A stretch of 64,000 nt of DNA. It comes from Arthrobacter sp. SX1312. Lineage in GTDB: Bacteria > Actinomycetota > Actinomycetes > Actinomycetales > Micrococcaceae. Shown here one piece after another: positions 45,848 to 53,333 of the stretch (the stretch's first letter is position 1; each line of letters opens with the position of its first letter). The notes beneath the pieces are model-generated. The model made no database searches. It saw only the letters and a program-made list of their open reading frames with translations, and was not told the origin of the DNA. The translations under genes and the position numbers were made by a program. The DNA is taken from the NCBI RefSeq assembly GCF_002929295.1, contig NZ_PJIM01000001.1, positions 291,940 to 355,939 on the forward strand, read 5' to 3'.

Positions 45848-46869
45848 GACGGTTTCCTGTTCCGAGGTCGACGACGGCGTTTACCAGAGGGATGAGAGGG
45901 CGGAGGCTTAGCTGCCCCACCATCACCACCCGACCTACCCCGTCCCTTCACAGCCCGTCCCGTCACGTCCTGACCCGTCCCAGCAAATCCAGTTCCGTCA
46001 CCCTGATGTCCTGCCGGAATCTGCCGGACCGATGGTGAGGGTTTATCCGTGCGCTGGTCCGGTGAGGCCGGGTGAGCGTGGACCGGGCCGGAAGTATCCG
46101 TTGCCTGGTCGACCGGAGCTGCCACGGCGGGCTGCTCGACGGGTCGCTCTGCCGTTGCCTGTGGTCCGTTGACCGGCGCAGGGGTGAAGGGCTTGCGTGG
46201 GGAGGGCTTGACGACGACGTCGTTCTTCGCGAGGAACGCGGCCGTCGACTCGGAGTAGTACGGCTCGGCCGGCGCTGGCAGTGGCACCCACGCCTTCCCG
46301 CTCTGGTCATCCTTCTTCGAGGAATTACAAGAGCGGCACGCCACCACGAACATCTCCAGCGACGGCTCACCCTGGCCCGGCACCACGTGATCGTACGTAC
46401 CACCACGACCGGACTTCCGATCGCCGAAGTACACGATGTTCCCGCAGTACCGGCACTGGTCGCCGTCCCTCAACCGAGCGGGGAACGTCAGCTCCGGATT
46501 GCGGGCGTCCCGCTTCCGCTGATTCATCCACTCACGCTCGGACTTCAACACCATGTGGAAGAGGTTCTCGTCCTCCACCAGCTTCAGCGCATCGCGCTCA
46601 ACACCATCCTCCTCAACCTTCACCCAGCTCATGTACCCAGCACGCACAGCCTGATCCGTCATCACCCGATACCGAGAGATACCAGCCACAGACTTCGCCG
46701 TCCCCAGCGTCACCAGATAGTCCTGCTCGTGCGCCGCAGCCATCGTCACGCACCGCTGCACGAACCCATACAACTCATTGACCGTCCGATCATCAGCCTC
46801 ATCAAACTCCAGCGCTCGCAGAACGATGGGGTGGAATGCGGCGGTGTCGGATCCTTTGACCCAAGACAT
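45844..46869 (-). CDS. Replication-initiator-like protein with HNH nuclease domain
   Basis: 341 aa. Residues 1-105 resemble a winged-helix DNA-binding region (TVNELYGFVQRCVTMAAAHE, YRVMTDQAVRAGYMSW). Residues about 130-185 are an HNH/zinc domain: CRYCG, TYDHVVP, CRSCNSSK. The remaining 150 residues are a Pro/Gly/Arg-rich disordered tail ending in RRRRPRNRKPS, probably DNA-binding. This layout is common in Micrococcales phages; a role in origin recognition is inferred. Confidence 0.82.
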   Translation of the reverse strand: MSWVKGSDTAAFHPIVLRALEFDEADDRTVNELYGFVQRCVTMAAAHEQDYLVTLGTAKSVAGISRYRVMTDQAVRAGYMSWVKVEEDGVERDALKLVEDENLFHMVLKSEREWMNQRKRDARNPELTFPARLRDGDQCRYCGNIVYFGDRKSGRGGTYDHVVPGQGEPSLEMFVVACRSCNSSKKDDQSGKAWVPLPAPAEPYYSESTAAFLAKNDVVVKPSPRKPFTPAPVNGPQATAERPVEQPAVAAPVDQATDTSGPVHAHPASPDQRTDKPSPSVRQIPAGHQGDGTGFAGTGQDVTGRAVKGRGRSGGDGGAAKPPPSHPSGKRRRRPRNRKPS

Positions 46870-46874
46870 GAGGT

Positions 46875-47312
46875 TTAGGGGCCCTGCCTCTCACCTGGTG
46901 GATTCGCGAGCGCGATCAGGACGTCGGCGTGGCAGGGCTGGTCGAGTGGGCACCAGCACGCGAGGTCCGTGCCGGCGAGCGCACGGGCATTGAGGCGCAT
47001 GGCGGTCCGACTGGCGAGTAGGCGCCGGTAGAGCTCGACGCACTGCTCAGCCGTTGCATCCTCGACCTGATGGAGGGAGATGATCGGCTTCTCGAATGTG
47101 CCGCCTGGGTGGTGGAAGGGGTGCCGCTGACCGCTCGTCTTCCCTCCCCGACCCTCCAGCTCCCACTCGCTGCCATCGAGTGCGGGCATCCGCACCTGCG
47201 TGTAACCGACGCGGTATGGGTTGCCCCAGCGAGTTCCGCGGCCGACGTAGACGGCGTCCTCGGGCATGCGCCAGCCCTTCGTGCGGCGGCGCTGAATGCG
47301 TTGCGGGCTCAC
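46875..47312 (-). CDS. DUF4326 protein
   Basis: 145 aa from a GTG overlapping the previous stop. The DUF4326 landmarks are present: VYVGRGTRWGNPYRVG (about residues 22-37) and LACWCPLDQPCHADVL (about 122-137), whose Cys and His could bind metal. Members are frequent in phages and plasmids. The biochemical function is not established. Confidence 0.88.
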   Translation of the reverse strand: MSPQRIQRRRTKGWRMPEDAVYVGRGTRWGNPYRVGYTQVRMPALDGSEWELEGRGGKTSGQRHPFHHPGGTFEKPIISLHQVEDATAEQCVELYRRLLASRTAMRLNARALAGTDLACWCPLDQPCHADVLIALANPPGERQGP

Positions 47313-47674
47313 TGTGCCAGCACCAGGTAGGGCACCCAGCCGCCGACCGGCTCGTTGCCGAAGGCTTCCTCGGGCCAAGACTCCTCCATGAAGCGCAGTT
47401 CCGGGCGAGCCCATTTCTTCACGGCGTTGTCCCGCCACTGCGCGAGGACGGGGTGCTGGCCCGGATCGTACGCATTCTGTTCGTAGAACTCGCGGTACAC
47501 GTCGTCCGCGAGCGCAGCGTCGTGGGTTCCCCATACGACGGCGACGGCGTCCTCGGTCTCCCACGCTTCGAGGTGAGCCCGCTCAGCCTTATCGAGGGCG
47601 TCAGCTGCCCGCGTGAGCAGGCTGTAGTCCTCGGACTCCTGTGCTGCTGCTCGCAGTTCTTCCTGGAGGCTCAT
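47309..47674 (-). CDS. Hypothetical early protein
   Basis: 121 aa, acidic (rich in Glu, Asp, Ala), helical over the first 65 residues. Both ends overlap neighbours by a GTGA or ATGA type junction. No motif is recognised. Coupled translation argues that it is a real gene. Confidence 0.7.
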   Translation of the reverse strand: MSLQEELRAAAQESEDYSLLTRAADALDKAERAHLEAWETEDAVAVVWGTHDAALADDVYREFYEQNAYDPGQHPVLAQWRDNAVKKWARPELRFMEESWPEEAFGNEPVGGWVPYLVLAQ

Positions 47675-47919
47675 GGCTGGACCTCGCGGTCGGTTGGGTT
47701 GCCGAAGATGGCGTTGAGGAGGCGTGTGGCGGCGCCCGGGGTCAGTGCGATCGGCTGGAAAACGGACGGGCCCTGCTTTCTGTCCGGGCGTGCGTTCATC
47801 TCGGCCGCGACATCGAACTGAGCGGTGGGCTTGGCGTTGCGGTCCTCCGCTTCGCGCCGCTTCTGCTCGCGCAGGTCCTTGAGTGCTCCGGGGTACTGCT
47901 TGCCGGTGAATCGGGGCAT
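47671..47919 (-). CDS. Hypothetical small early protein
   Basis: 82 aa from MPRFTGKQYPG at 47919 with a GGAG-type site upstream. It is basic in its first half (LKDLREQKRREAEDR) and more hydrophobic at the end (ALTPGAATRLLNAIFG). The longer open frame covering this stretch is not supported upstream of this ATG. Function unknown. Confidence 0.68.
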   Translation of the reverse strand: MPRFTGKQYPGALKDLREQKRREAEDRNAKPTAQFDVAAEMNARPDRKQGPSVFQPIALTPGAATRLLNAIFGNPTDREVQP

Positions 47920-47944
47920 GGTGGTCTCCTTCGTTGGGGTGTCG

Positions 47945-48520
47945 CTACGCGACGTCGTGGTGGGGGTGCTCGGCGAAGCGCCGGACGGTCGCGACCTTGT
48001 CCAGGTCCCCTTCCGGGATGGTGCCGAAGCGACAGCTGCCATAGATGCGCTCGGACAGCTCGTGGCCGGTGATCCTGTGGTGCAGAACCGTCCACTCGGC
48101 CCGGTACAGCTCGGCGGCGATCTCCGCCTCGCTGAGGCGCTTGGCGCGGACCTTCCTGCCCGCCTCATGCTCCGGAATCGCCCGGCCGCTCTCTTGGTCG
48201 ATGTACACGGCGAGCGCGGTGGTGGCGTCGGTGGCTCGGATGTAGTGCTGGTCGAGCTCGGGCCACTCGTGTCCGGGCACGTGGACTGCGGAGGGCTGCC
48301 CGCCGGCGGGTGTCGCGGTGAGCCTGTCCACCTCAGCGACAAGCGCCATGATGGGGCTGTCGGCGAACCACCCGCACTTCGAGCAGTAGAGGCTTGTGTG
48401 CGTGTGCAGGTACGGGCACTCGTTCACCCGGGCCACGTAGGCCCGCGCGACCGCCAGCTGCTGCGCGGTCTGCGGATCCGGCTCGGCGCCGTGGAAGGTT
48501 GCCGCCAACTTGCCGCTCAT
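47945..48520 (-). CDS. Hypothetical early protein with CxxC
   Basis: 191 aa. The N-terminal part has CPYL...YCSKCGW (about residues 35-52), a possible zinc site. The second half is helical (LSEAEIAAELYRAEWTVL). It overlaps its upstream neighbour by ATGA. Family not recognised. Confidence 0.7.
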   Translation of the reverse strand: MSGKLAATFHGAEPDPQTAQQLAVARAYVARVNECPYLHTHTSLYCSKCGWFADSPIMALVAEVDRLTATPAGGQPSAVHVPGHEWPELDQHYIRATDATTALAVYIDQESGRAIPEHEAGRKVRAKRLSEAEIAAELYRAEWTVLHHRITGHELSERIYGSCRFGTIPEGDLDKVATVRRFAEHPHHDVA

Positions 48521-48801
48521 GCGCTGGCCTGCCGCTCAGAGGACGCGGCCGCACCGAGCTTCGCGCGCAGTCGCTCGACGGCGACGTTCGATGGGACTTC
48601 GATCGGTTGGCGCTGCTCGAGGTCGCACCAGTCGTACGCCCAGGCCCGCACGCCGGCATCCGAGTAGTTGACGCCAGCGCCCATACGCTGCCACTCGTCG
48701 TCGCCGACCTTCTCGAATGCCTTCCGCGCTCCGTCGTGCCCGATGGCGAGGATCAATTGGCCGACATTGGCTTGATGCAGATCTACGGCGTCTCTTCTCA
48801 T
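48517..48801 (-). CDS. Hypothetical small early protein
   Basis: 94 aa from [10 protein letters not shown] at 48801, overlapping the stop of the preceding gene. Trp-containing middle (DDEWQRMGAG, AWAYDWCDLEQ) and Ala-rich end. The longer frame upstream of this ATG has an Arg/Leu composition typical of shadow reading and is excluded. Confidence 0.65.
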   Translation of the reverse strand: MRRDAVDLHQANVGQLILAIGHDGARKAFEKVGDDEWQRMGAGVNYSDAGVRAWAYDWCDLEQRQPIEVPSNVAVERLRAKLGAAASSERQASA

Positions 48802-49148
48802 CGTGCGTCTCCTGTCAGTACGGCGAGCGCTGAGCGTGCGTAGCGGGTGGTTACTTCTTGGCAGCCGGTGCAGGCGTCCCAGCCGGATTCCCAGTCGCAG
48901 TTGCCGCAGTAGGCGCCGTCCTGGTTGATGGCTCGGGCGACGCATTCGATGGCGGTCTCGTCGGCGCGGACGCGGCGGATACCGCGTGCTGCGTCGCTGG
49001 TGTCGGCTGCTTCGACTGCGGCGCTGGCTCGTGCTGCCCAGCGGGGCTCGTAGCCCTTGTACGGGGGAGCTCCGGCCGGTGACGCTGCCTGGAGGGCTTT
49101 GCCTGCGGCAGCGAGGCGCTCGGTGATCTGCACGGGTGCTGGCATCAC
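48798..49148 (-). CDS. Hypothetical early protein with zinc-ribbon-like cysteines
   Basis: 116 aa. Four Cys in YCGNCDW and ACTGC (about residues 80-96) suggest zinc binding. The first 60 residues are Ala-rich and helical. The start overlaps the clamp gene stop. Part of the tightly coupled early run. Family not recognised. Confidence 0.7.
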   Translation of the reverse strand: MMPAPVQITERLAAAGKALQAASPAGAPPYKGYEPRWAARASAAVEAADTSDAARGIRRVRADETAIECVARAINQDGAYCGNCDWESGWDACTGCQEVTTRYARSALAVLTGDAR

Positions 49149-50236
49149 TCCTCGCCCCCGATCAGGCTCAGGGCGTCCTGGAGCTTGTCGGCGGGGAGGA
49201 GGACGGCGCGGGCATTCGTGCCTTCTGCGGGGCTGACGATGCCTCGGGATTCGAGAAGGTCCATGAGTCGGGCGGCCTTTGCGAAGCCGACGCGGAGCTT
49301 GCGCTGCAGCATGCTCGTGGATCCGAACTGGGTGGTGACGACGACTTCGACGGCCCGCCGCATGAGGTCGAGATCTTCGCCTGCATCCTCGGCGGGCTGA
49401 TCGTCATCGTCGTCTTCCTCGTCGTCGACCGTGTTCTGCTCCGCCCAGGCCGACACCTCTTCGGCCGAAATGATGATCGGACCGTGGAAGCCCTTCCCCT
49501 GCAGGAAGTCCTTACCCCTCGTCGCCACAGGCATCGCGAGCGCGAGGTCCGGGAGTCGGTTCTGCCAGCCCTGGCGCCATTCGAGGAGCTTCCCTGCGAG
49601 GTCTGTCTCGTCGGAGGAGCGCACGGGCATGAGGAGGCCCAGAAACGATTCCCCGCAAGAGATGAGGATCTGGCCGACGTCGCCTGTCGGTTCGATGAGG
49701 AGCGGTTCGCCATAGGCGGCGCCGGCGGATGAGAAGAGGCGCAGGTACTTGCCCTGTGTGGCGAGGCGGTCCGGTACGACGACCTCGGCTTCAATGGCGG
49801 ACATCAAGCGAGCCGCCCATTTCACCGGGAACGGTTCGGTCTCCTGCCGTGGGATCTGGAGCAGCTTGCCTGGGAAGAGCCCGCCTACGTCGAGGAAGCG
49901 GATGTGTTCCTCATCCACCGTGATGCGGAGGGCCTCCCCGATCTCCTCGTCGTCCTGCTTACCTCCGGACTTGAAGAGAGCGAGTAGCTCCTTCGCGGTG
50001 TCGGTGGTGAGCATGAAGCTGTCGTCATTCGGGTCGCCAGTTAGCCGCTTGGCCTCCCACAGGCTGGCAATCGCGTGGCCCAAGGTGTACCGGTTCGTGG
50101 CAGTCAGGAAGACATTGCTCGTCGTGGCCGTGAAGTTCACGCCGCAGATCGACGGCGTATTCGCGTCAGTGCTCGCGTGAGGGATTACAGACTGCAGCGC
50201 GCGGCGGAAGTCGAGCGTGTTGACGTCGATGATCAT
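49145..50236 (-). CDS. Sliding-clamp-like protein fused to an FtsK-gamma winged helix
   Basis: 363 aa. Residues 1-270 resemble DNA polymerase III beta clamp sequence: [15 protein letters not shown] (about 8-22), [19 protein letters not shown] (29-47), [13 protein letters not shown] and [21 protein letters not shown] (written in parts GDVGQILIS and FLGLLMPV). The three-domain clamp normally needs about 370 aa, so this is shortened. After an acidic linker (270-288) comes a C-terminal winged helix (288-352), [20 protein letters not shown] then [20 protein letters not shown], matching the gamma domain of FtsK that reads oriented chromosomal motifs. It may tether a clamp to specific DNA. Confidence 0.8.
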   Translation of the reverse strand: MIIDVNTLDFRRALQSVIPHASTDANTPSICGVNFTATTSNVFLTATNRYTLGHAIASLWEAKRLTGDPNDDSFMLTTDTAKELLALFKSGGKQDDEEIGEALRITVDEEHIRFLDVGGLFPGKLLQIPRQETEPFPVKWAARLMSAIEAEVVVPDRLATQGKYLRLFSSAGAAYGEPLLIEPTGDVGQILISCGESFLGLLMPVRSSDETDLAGKLLEWRQGWQNRLPDLALAMPVATRGKDFLQGKGFHGPIIISAEEVSAWAEQNTVDDEEDDDDDQPAEDAGEDLDLMRRAVEVVVTTQFGSTSMLQRKLRVGFAKAARLMDLLESRGIVSPAEGTNARAVLLPADKLQDALSLIGGEE

Positions 50237-50907
50237 GGGCGTGGATCCTCTGACCGTGGCGCCTGGTGCTGCGAGCGCGGGGGGTTGAGTGGGTGGCGGA
50301 TGCGGAAGCGTCGGGTCTTGGTGGGGATGGTCCAGTCGAGGGGGAAATGCTTGGGCCAGAGGGTGAGGGTCTGGCGGGTGTTGCGGACCGTGTAGCACTC
50401 GACCTCGACGTGTTTGCCCTTGATTCGGATCACGGCGTCGGAGGGGAAGAGCCAGCGGCAGCCATTAGCTTTGAGCCAGTGCCAAACCTGTTGCATGGCG
50501 GCGGCGCTGAGTTGGTCGCCGCGGATGACCGGGCCGTATGCGCGCGACGGGCGGACGCCGTCGACGAGGAGGTCGACGCGTGACCGGTGGGAGACCTCGA
50601 AGCCGTTCTCGAGGAGACGTACCGTGTCGTCGATGTGTTCGTCCGGGCCCTCGGTGGTGTTGATCCCCATGCCGCCGCCGATGACGTTCAGTGGGCCGCG
50701 TACGAGCTCCTCGGTATCGATGATCGTGTAGAGGACTGCCCCGAAGCTTGCGGGCCCGGTGCGGTCGATCGTCGTCAAGATGACGTAGCGCCGGTCGGCG
50801 GCGAGCGCCCTGACTGCCCACCACTCACGGCGGTCAGCGAAGAGCAGCTCGTCACCCACCTCGAAGTCGGCGAGCGCGACGGGCAGGGTCGTCGTATCGG
50901 TGCTCAC
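50233..50907 (-). CDS. Hypothetical early protein
   Basis: 224 aa from a GTG at 50907 that overlaps the preceding stop (GTGA). The N-terminal 60 residues are strand-rich ([20 protein letters not shown]), as in small beta-barrel domains; the C-terminus is basic and Pro-rich. Lies just upstream of the clamp fusion with a 4-bp overlap, so it may assist replication. Family not recognised. Confidence 0.7.
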   Translation of the reverse strand: MSTDTTTLPVALADFEVGDELLFADRREWWAVRALAADRRYVILTTIDRTGPASFGAVLYTIIDTEELVRGPLNVIGGGMGINTTEGPDEHIDDTVRLLENGFEVSHRSRVDLLVDGVRPSRAYGPVIRGDQLSAAAMQQVWHWLKANGCRWLFPSDAVIRIKGKHVEVECYTVRNTRQTLTLWPKHFPLDWTIPTKTRRFRIRHPLNPPRSQHQAPRSEDPRP

Positions 50908-51125
50908 AGTCGCACCGCCGAGGCCGCGTCGCTGTTCCACTGATTGGCGATGAACGCGCCGCATACGGGGCAGCTCCCCGGCGTATCCCACACCTCCGGC
51001 TCTGGGGTGTCTGCCTTCGTGTCCGGATGCCTGACGACGACGGTCACGCACTCGCACCCATCGCAGACCGCCCACCAGGCGGTCTTCTCAGGCGGACGAC
51101 TCGATGTCTTGGTCTCGGTGGTCAT
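50904..51125 (-). CDS. Small zinc-ribbon protein
   Basis: 73 aa from MTTETKTSS at 51125. Four Cys in CDGCEC and CPVCGAF form a zinc ribbon. Its ATG overlaps the stop of the 34-aa zinc-finger gene by ATGA. The protein is probably a DNA- or protein-binding adaptor; no specific family assigned. Confidence 0.75.
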   Translation of the reverse strand: MTTETKTSSRPPEKTAWWAVCDGCECVTVVVRHPDTKADTPEPEVWDTPGSCPVCGAFIANQWNSDAASAVRL

Positions 51126-51226
51126 GGTTTGCTCTCCTGTGGGTGGTGCATGCGGATGTGGTCCTGCACGAGCGAGGACACGGGGTGCTTGAAAGGGCAG
51201 TAGGGGCAAAAGTTCGAGTCAGCCAC
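51122..51226 (-). CDS. 34-aa C2H2 zinc-finger microprotein
   Basis: GTG start at 51226 inside the stop region of the upstream gene; TGA overlaps the next ATG. The peptide contains FCPYC, then LVQDHIRMHH, giving C-x2-C-x12-H-x4-H or similar spacing, a full C2H2 finger with almost nothing else. It fits the coupled chain of small genes, with overlap at both ends, so it is probably real although very short. Confidence 0.7.
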   Translation of the reverse strand: MADSNFCPYCPFKHPVSSLVQDHIRMHHPQESKP

Positions 51227-51536
51227 CGGGCGCCTCTGCCAGATGGTCGGCGCGGATGTCCGTCCACTGCGAGCGCGGTTGGAAGGTCATCTCCTGCATG
51301 TCGCCGGTCTGCTTCACCTCGGTGATGTGGCCGCTCATGCTGTGCCCGGAGTCGAAGACGAGGACCGCCTGGCAGGGGACGAGGTGGGAGATGCCGCCGG
51401 TGATGCGCTGCCACCCGGCAGCGGTTAGGTGCTGCGCGAGGTCGACGGCGGACCGTGCGGGCTTGTCCGGGCACTCGATGCCCCACTGGTTGTCCTGCCA
51501 CTGCTGGATGTCGGAGGCGAGGTCATCGGAGGTCAT
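51219..51536 (-). CDS. Hypothetical early protein
   Basis: 105 aa from MTSDDLASD at 51536. A helical N-terminus (LASDIQQWQDNQWG) is followed by a strand-rich part with a VLVFDSGH motif and Trp residues near the end. Overlaps both neighbours. No family recognised. Confidence 0.68.
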   Translation of the reverse strand: MTSDDLASDIQQWQDNQWGIECPDKPARSAVDLAQHLTAAGWQRITGGISHLVPCQAVLVFDSGHSMSGHITEVKQTGDMQEMTFQPRSQWTDIRADHLAEAPGG

Positions 51537-51892
51537 CGCGAGCCTCCCCACTGGCGGCGAGCGCCCGGGACGCTCTTGGCGGGGCCCGTGTTGCGGTGCT
51601 TGCGCAGGTGCAGCGCCCGCTCACGGGAATCAGTGGGGGCGGGGAGGTCGTCGATCAGCCCTCGCATGAGCACGGTGTCGACGACGTACTTCACTGCCAC
51701 TCGAACCGAGATGATCTCGGCCGCGACGCGGAGCCAGCCGTCCAGGGTGAAGCGAACGCCGAGTGCCGTCGTTACGTCGTCGATGGTCAGCTTGAAAGCG
51801 GCCGGATCGGCGTCGAGTCCGAGTCGGTCCAGCTCGCTCGTGAGGAAGTCAACATGTTCGGCCTCTAGTGCCTCAAGCAGATACTCATCCAC
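51533..51892 (-). CDS. Hypothetical early protein
   Basis: 119 aa, mostly helical with an acidic first third (DEYLLEALEAEHVDFL) and a basic C-terminus (RERALHLRKHRN). No cysteines of note or membrane segment. Overlaps the DUF4406 gene end by 8 bp. Function unknown. Confidence 0.68.
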   Translation of the reverse strand: MDEYLLEALEAEHVDFLTSELDRLGLDADPAAFKLTIDDVTTALGVRFTLDGWLRVAAEIISVRVAVKYVVDTVLMRGLIDDLPAPTDSRERALHLRKHRNTGPAKSVPGARRQWGGSR

Positions 51893-52406
51893 GGCCGCTC
51901 ACCGCCCGGTACGGCGACTCGGGACGGTGGGGTCCGATCTTGGTGGCGATGGTGATCCAGTTGTCCACGGTTCCGACGCCGAGGCCGAGGTCGAAGGCGA
52001 GCTGCTTCTCGATGTTCGCGCCAGGGCTTCGCTCCCAGCCCGGCAGGAGTGCGATTGCGTCTGCGTGCAGGAGCTGCCTCAGGCCTGCCCGCATGTAGCC
52101 CTCCCACGAGGACTGCTCCGGGTTACGGGCCGGGTTCAGCGTGCGATACCCGGCGGCCTGCAGCTGCTTCTCCGCCTCGTGGAATGCCGGGTAGTTGAAG
52201 TCCGGCAGGCCCGACATCGGGCCGGCGATGTAGACGGCCACGAGGCTGTCAGGGGCGCTTGCTGGCAGGGCGGGAGCTGGCTCGCCCGCCACGGGAGCAC
52301 GGGACGGCTTCGGCTGGCCCGTCACGACGGCGCCGACCGAGACGATGCCTACGGCGGCGAGGAACAGGTAGGCGATGATGGCTGCCGTGATCTCGAGGGC
52401 GTTCAT
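51885..52406 (-). CDS. DUF4406 (nucleoside deoxyribosyltransferase-like) protein with N-terminal membrane anchor
   Basis: 173 aa from MNALEITAA at 52406. One hydrophobic helix (about residues 5-25, TAAIIAYLFLAAVGIVSV) precedes a short linker and a DUF4406 domain (about 55-150): VYIAGPMSGLPDFN, PAFHEAE, GYRTLNPA, HADAIALLPGW, SPGANIEKQLA. The fold resembles nucleoside 2-deoxyribosyltransferase, suggesting nucleotide metabolism or signalling. A membrane anchor is unusual for this family. Confidence 0.82.
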   Translation of the reverse strand: MNALEITAAIIAYLFLAAVGIVSVGAVVTGQPKPSRAPVAGEPAPALPASAPDSLVAVYIAGPMSGLPDFNYPAFHEAEKQLQAAGYRTLNPARNPEQSSWEGYMRAGLRQLLHADAIALLPGWERSPGANIEKQLAFDLGLGVGTVDNWITIATKIGPHRPESPYRAVSGRG

Positions 52407-52828
52407 CGGGTCCCCTTCCTGTGCAGGACCCACTTCGTCCCCGCAGATGCGATGGTCGACTTCGAGACCGTCTCGCCCAGGCGGTGGTAGACCATGACCC
52501 GGCGCGGGTAGAGACCGCCGTCGTCCTTGATGTCCTCGATCACCCGAAGTGCGGGGTTGAAGCTATTCGTCGGGTAGACGACGTCGCCCTTGCCCATGTC
52601 GCCCACGCGGATCCTGCCGTGGTCCGCGAGCGCGGGCCGGGTGGACCAGAACGTCTCGGCGGCGATGGAGTACTGGCGGGGCTGCCCGTCAAGGTTGTAC
52701 TCGAAGAGGTAGTGCTTCCGGCCGTCGACCAGCGCCGGGCCCTGGAGCTTCAGCTTGGGCACGCCTTCCAGCCCGTGCGCGAGCCACGCCTTGCCGATGG
52801 GGATCTGTGGTGCTGGTTCCGCGGTCAC
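52403..52828 (-). CDS. Hypothetical early protein
   Basis: 141 aa, strand-rich (HYLFEYNLDGQPRQYSIA). It overlaps both neighbours by 4 bp. No catalytic motif or cysteine cluster. Its position in the coupled cassette is the main evidence for it being a gene. Confidence 0.68.
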   Translation of the reverse strand: MTAEPAPQIPIGKAWLAHGLEGVPKLKLQGPALVDGRKHYLFEYNLDGQPRQYSIAAETFWSTRPALADHGRIRVGDMGKGDVVYPTNSFNPALRVIEDIKDDGGLYPRRVMVYHRLGETVSKSTIASAGTKWVLHRKGTR

Positions 52829-52977
52829 GGCGCCGTCCTCGCTTCCTGGGTGCTGATTGTGTCGAGTGCATCCGGCAGCTCAAGCGGTGGGTTGGACCAC
52901 TCGCAGAAGGTGCAGGCCGGGCCACCGCACGCGTGCGGTACGGCGACCCGTGGGACCGGTGCGAGGTCGTCGTTCAT
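52825..52977 (-). CDS. 50-aa Cys-rich small protein
   Basis: ATG 52977 to TGA overlapping the next start. The peptide includes HACGGPACTFCEW, three Cys and a His near the middle that could bind zinc, and an acidic end. It overlaps the downstream gene by 4 bp. Short, so moderate confidence. Another member of the run of small Cys-containing proteins here. Confidence 0.6.
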   Translation of the reverse strand: MNDDLAPVPRVAVPHACGGPACTFCEWSNPPLELPDALDTISTQEARTAP

Positions 52978-52992
52978 TCGGGTCGATGCCTG

Positions 52993-53328
52993 ATGGATAG
53001 GCTTCAGCGCATGATGATCACGGTCACGAAAGACTCCGCTGAGCTCCTCGCTCAGATTTTCCCCACCCTGCTGATTGCCCTCGTTCTCGAAGCACGAACG
53101 GTCAAGGGCCAGCTGAAGACTGCCTGGGGCGTGACCCGCTTCGCAGTCCGAGTCATCGCCATCTTGGCGAGCCTGACGGCGACCTTCACTTGCGTCCTGG
53201 TCGCGACAGGCACCTCCGGTCCCAGCCCTGCTGCTGATTGGTGGGCAACCATCGGCTTCTGGTCGATGTTTAGCGCATTCGCGCTCTTCATCAACGGACT
53301 GCTTACCCGCGAGGTCGATGAGGCTTAG
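52993..53328 (+). CDS. Three-span membrane protein on the opposite strand, moron candidate
   Basis: 111 aa from the ATG at 52993 (53011 and 53014 are alternatives). Hydrophobic segments lie at about residues 19-35 (AELLAQIFPTLLIALVL), 55-75 and 82-100. It is the only rightward gene in the 14-kb leftward early operon, flanked by short gaps that could hold its own promoter. A lone reversed membrane gene suggests expression from the prophage, perhaps superinfection exclusion. Function is inferred only. Confidence 0.65.
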   Translation: MDRLQRMMITVTKDSAELLAQIFPTLLIALVLEARTVKGQLKTAWGVTRFAVRVIAILASLTATFTCVLVATGTSGPSPAADWWATIGFWSMFSAFALFINGLLTREVDEA

Positions 53329-53333
53329 CTTGC

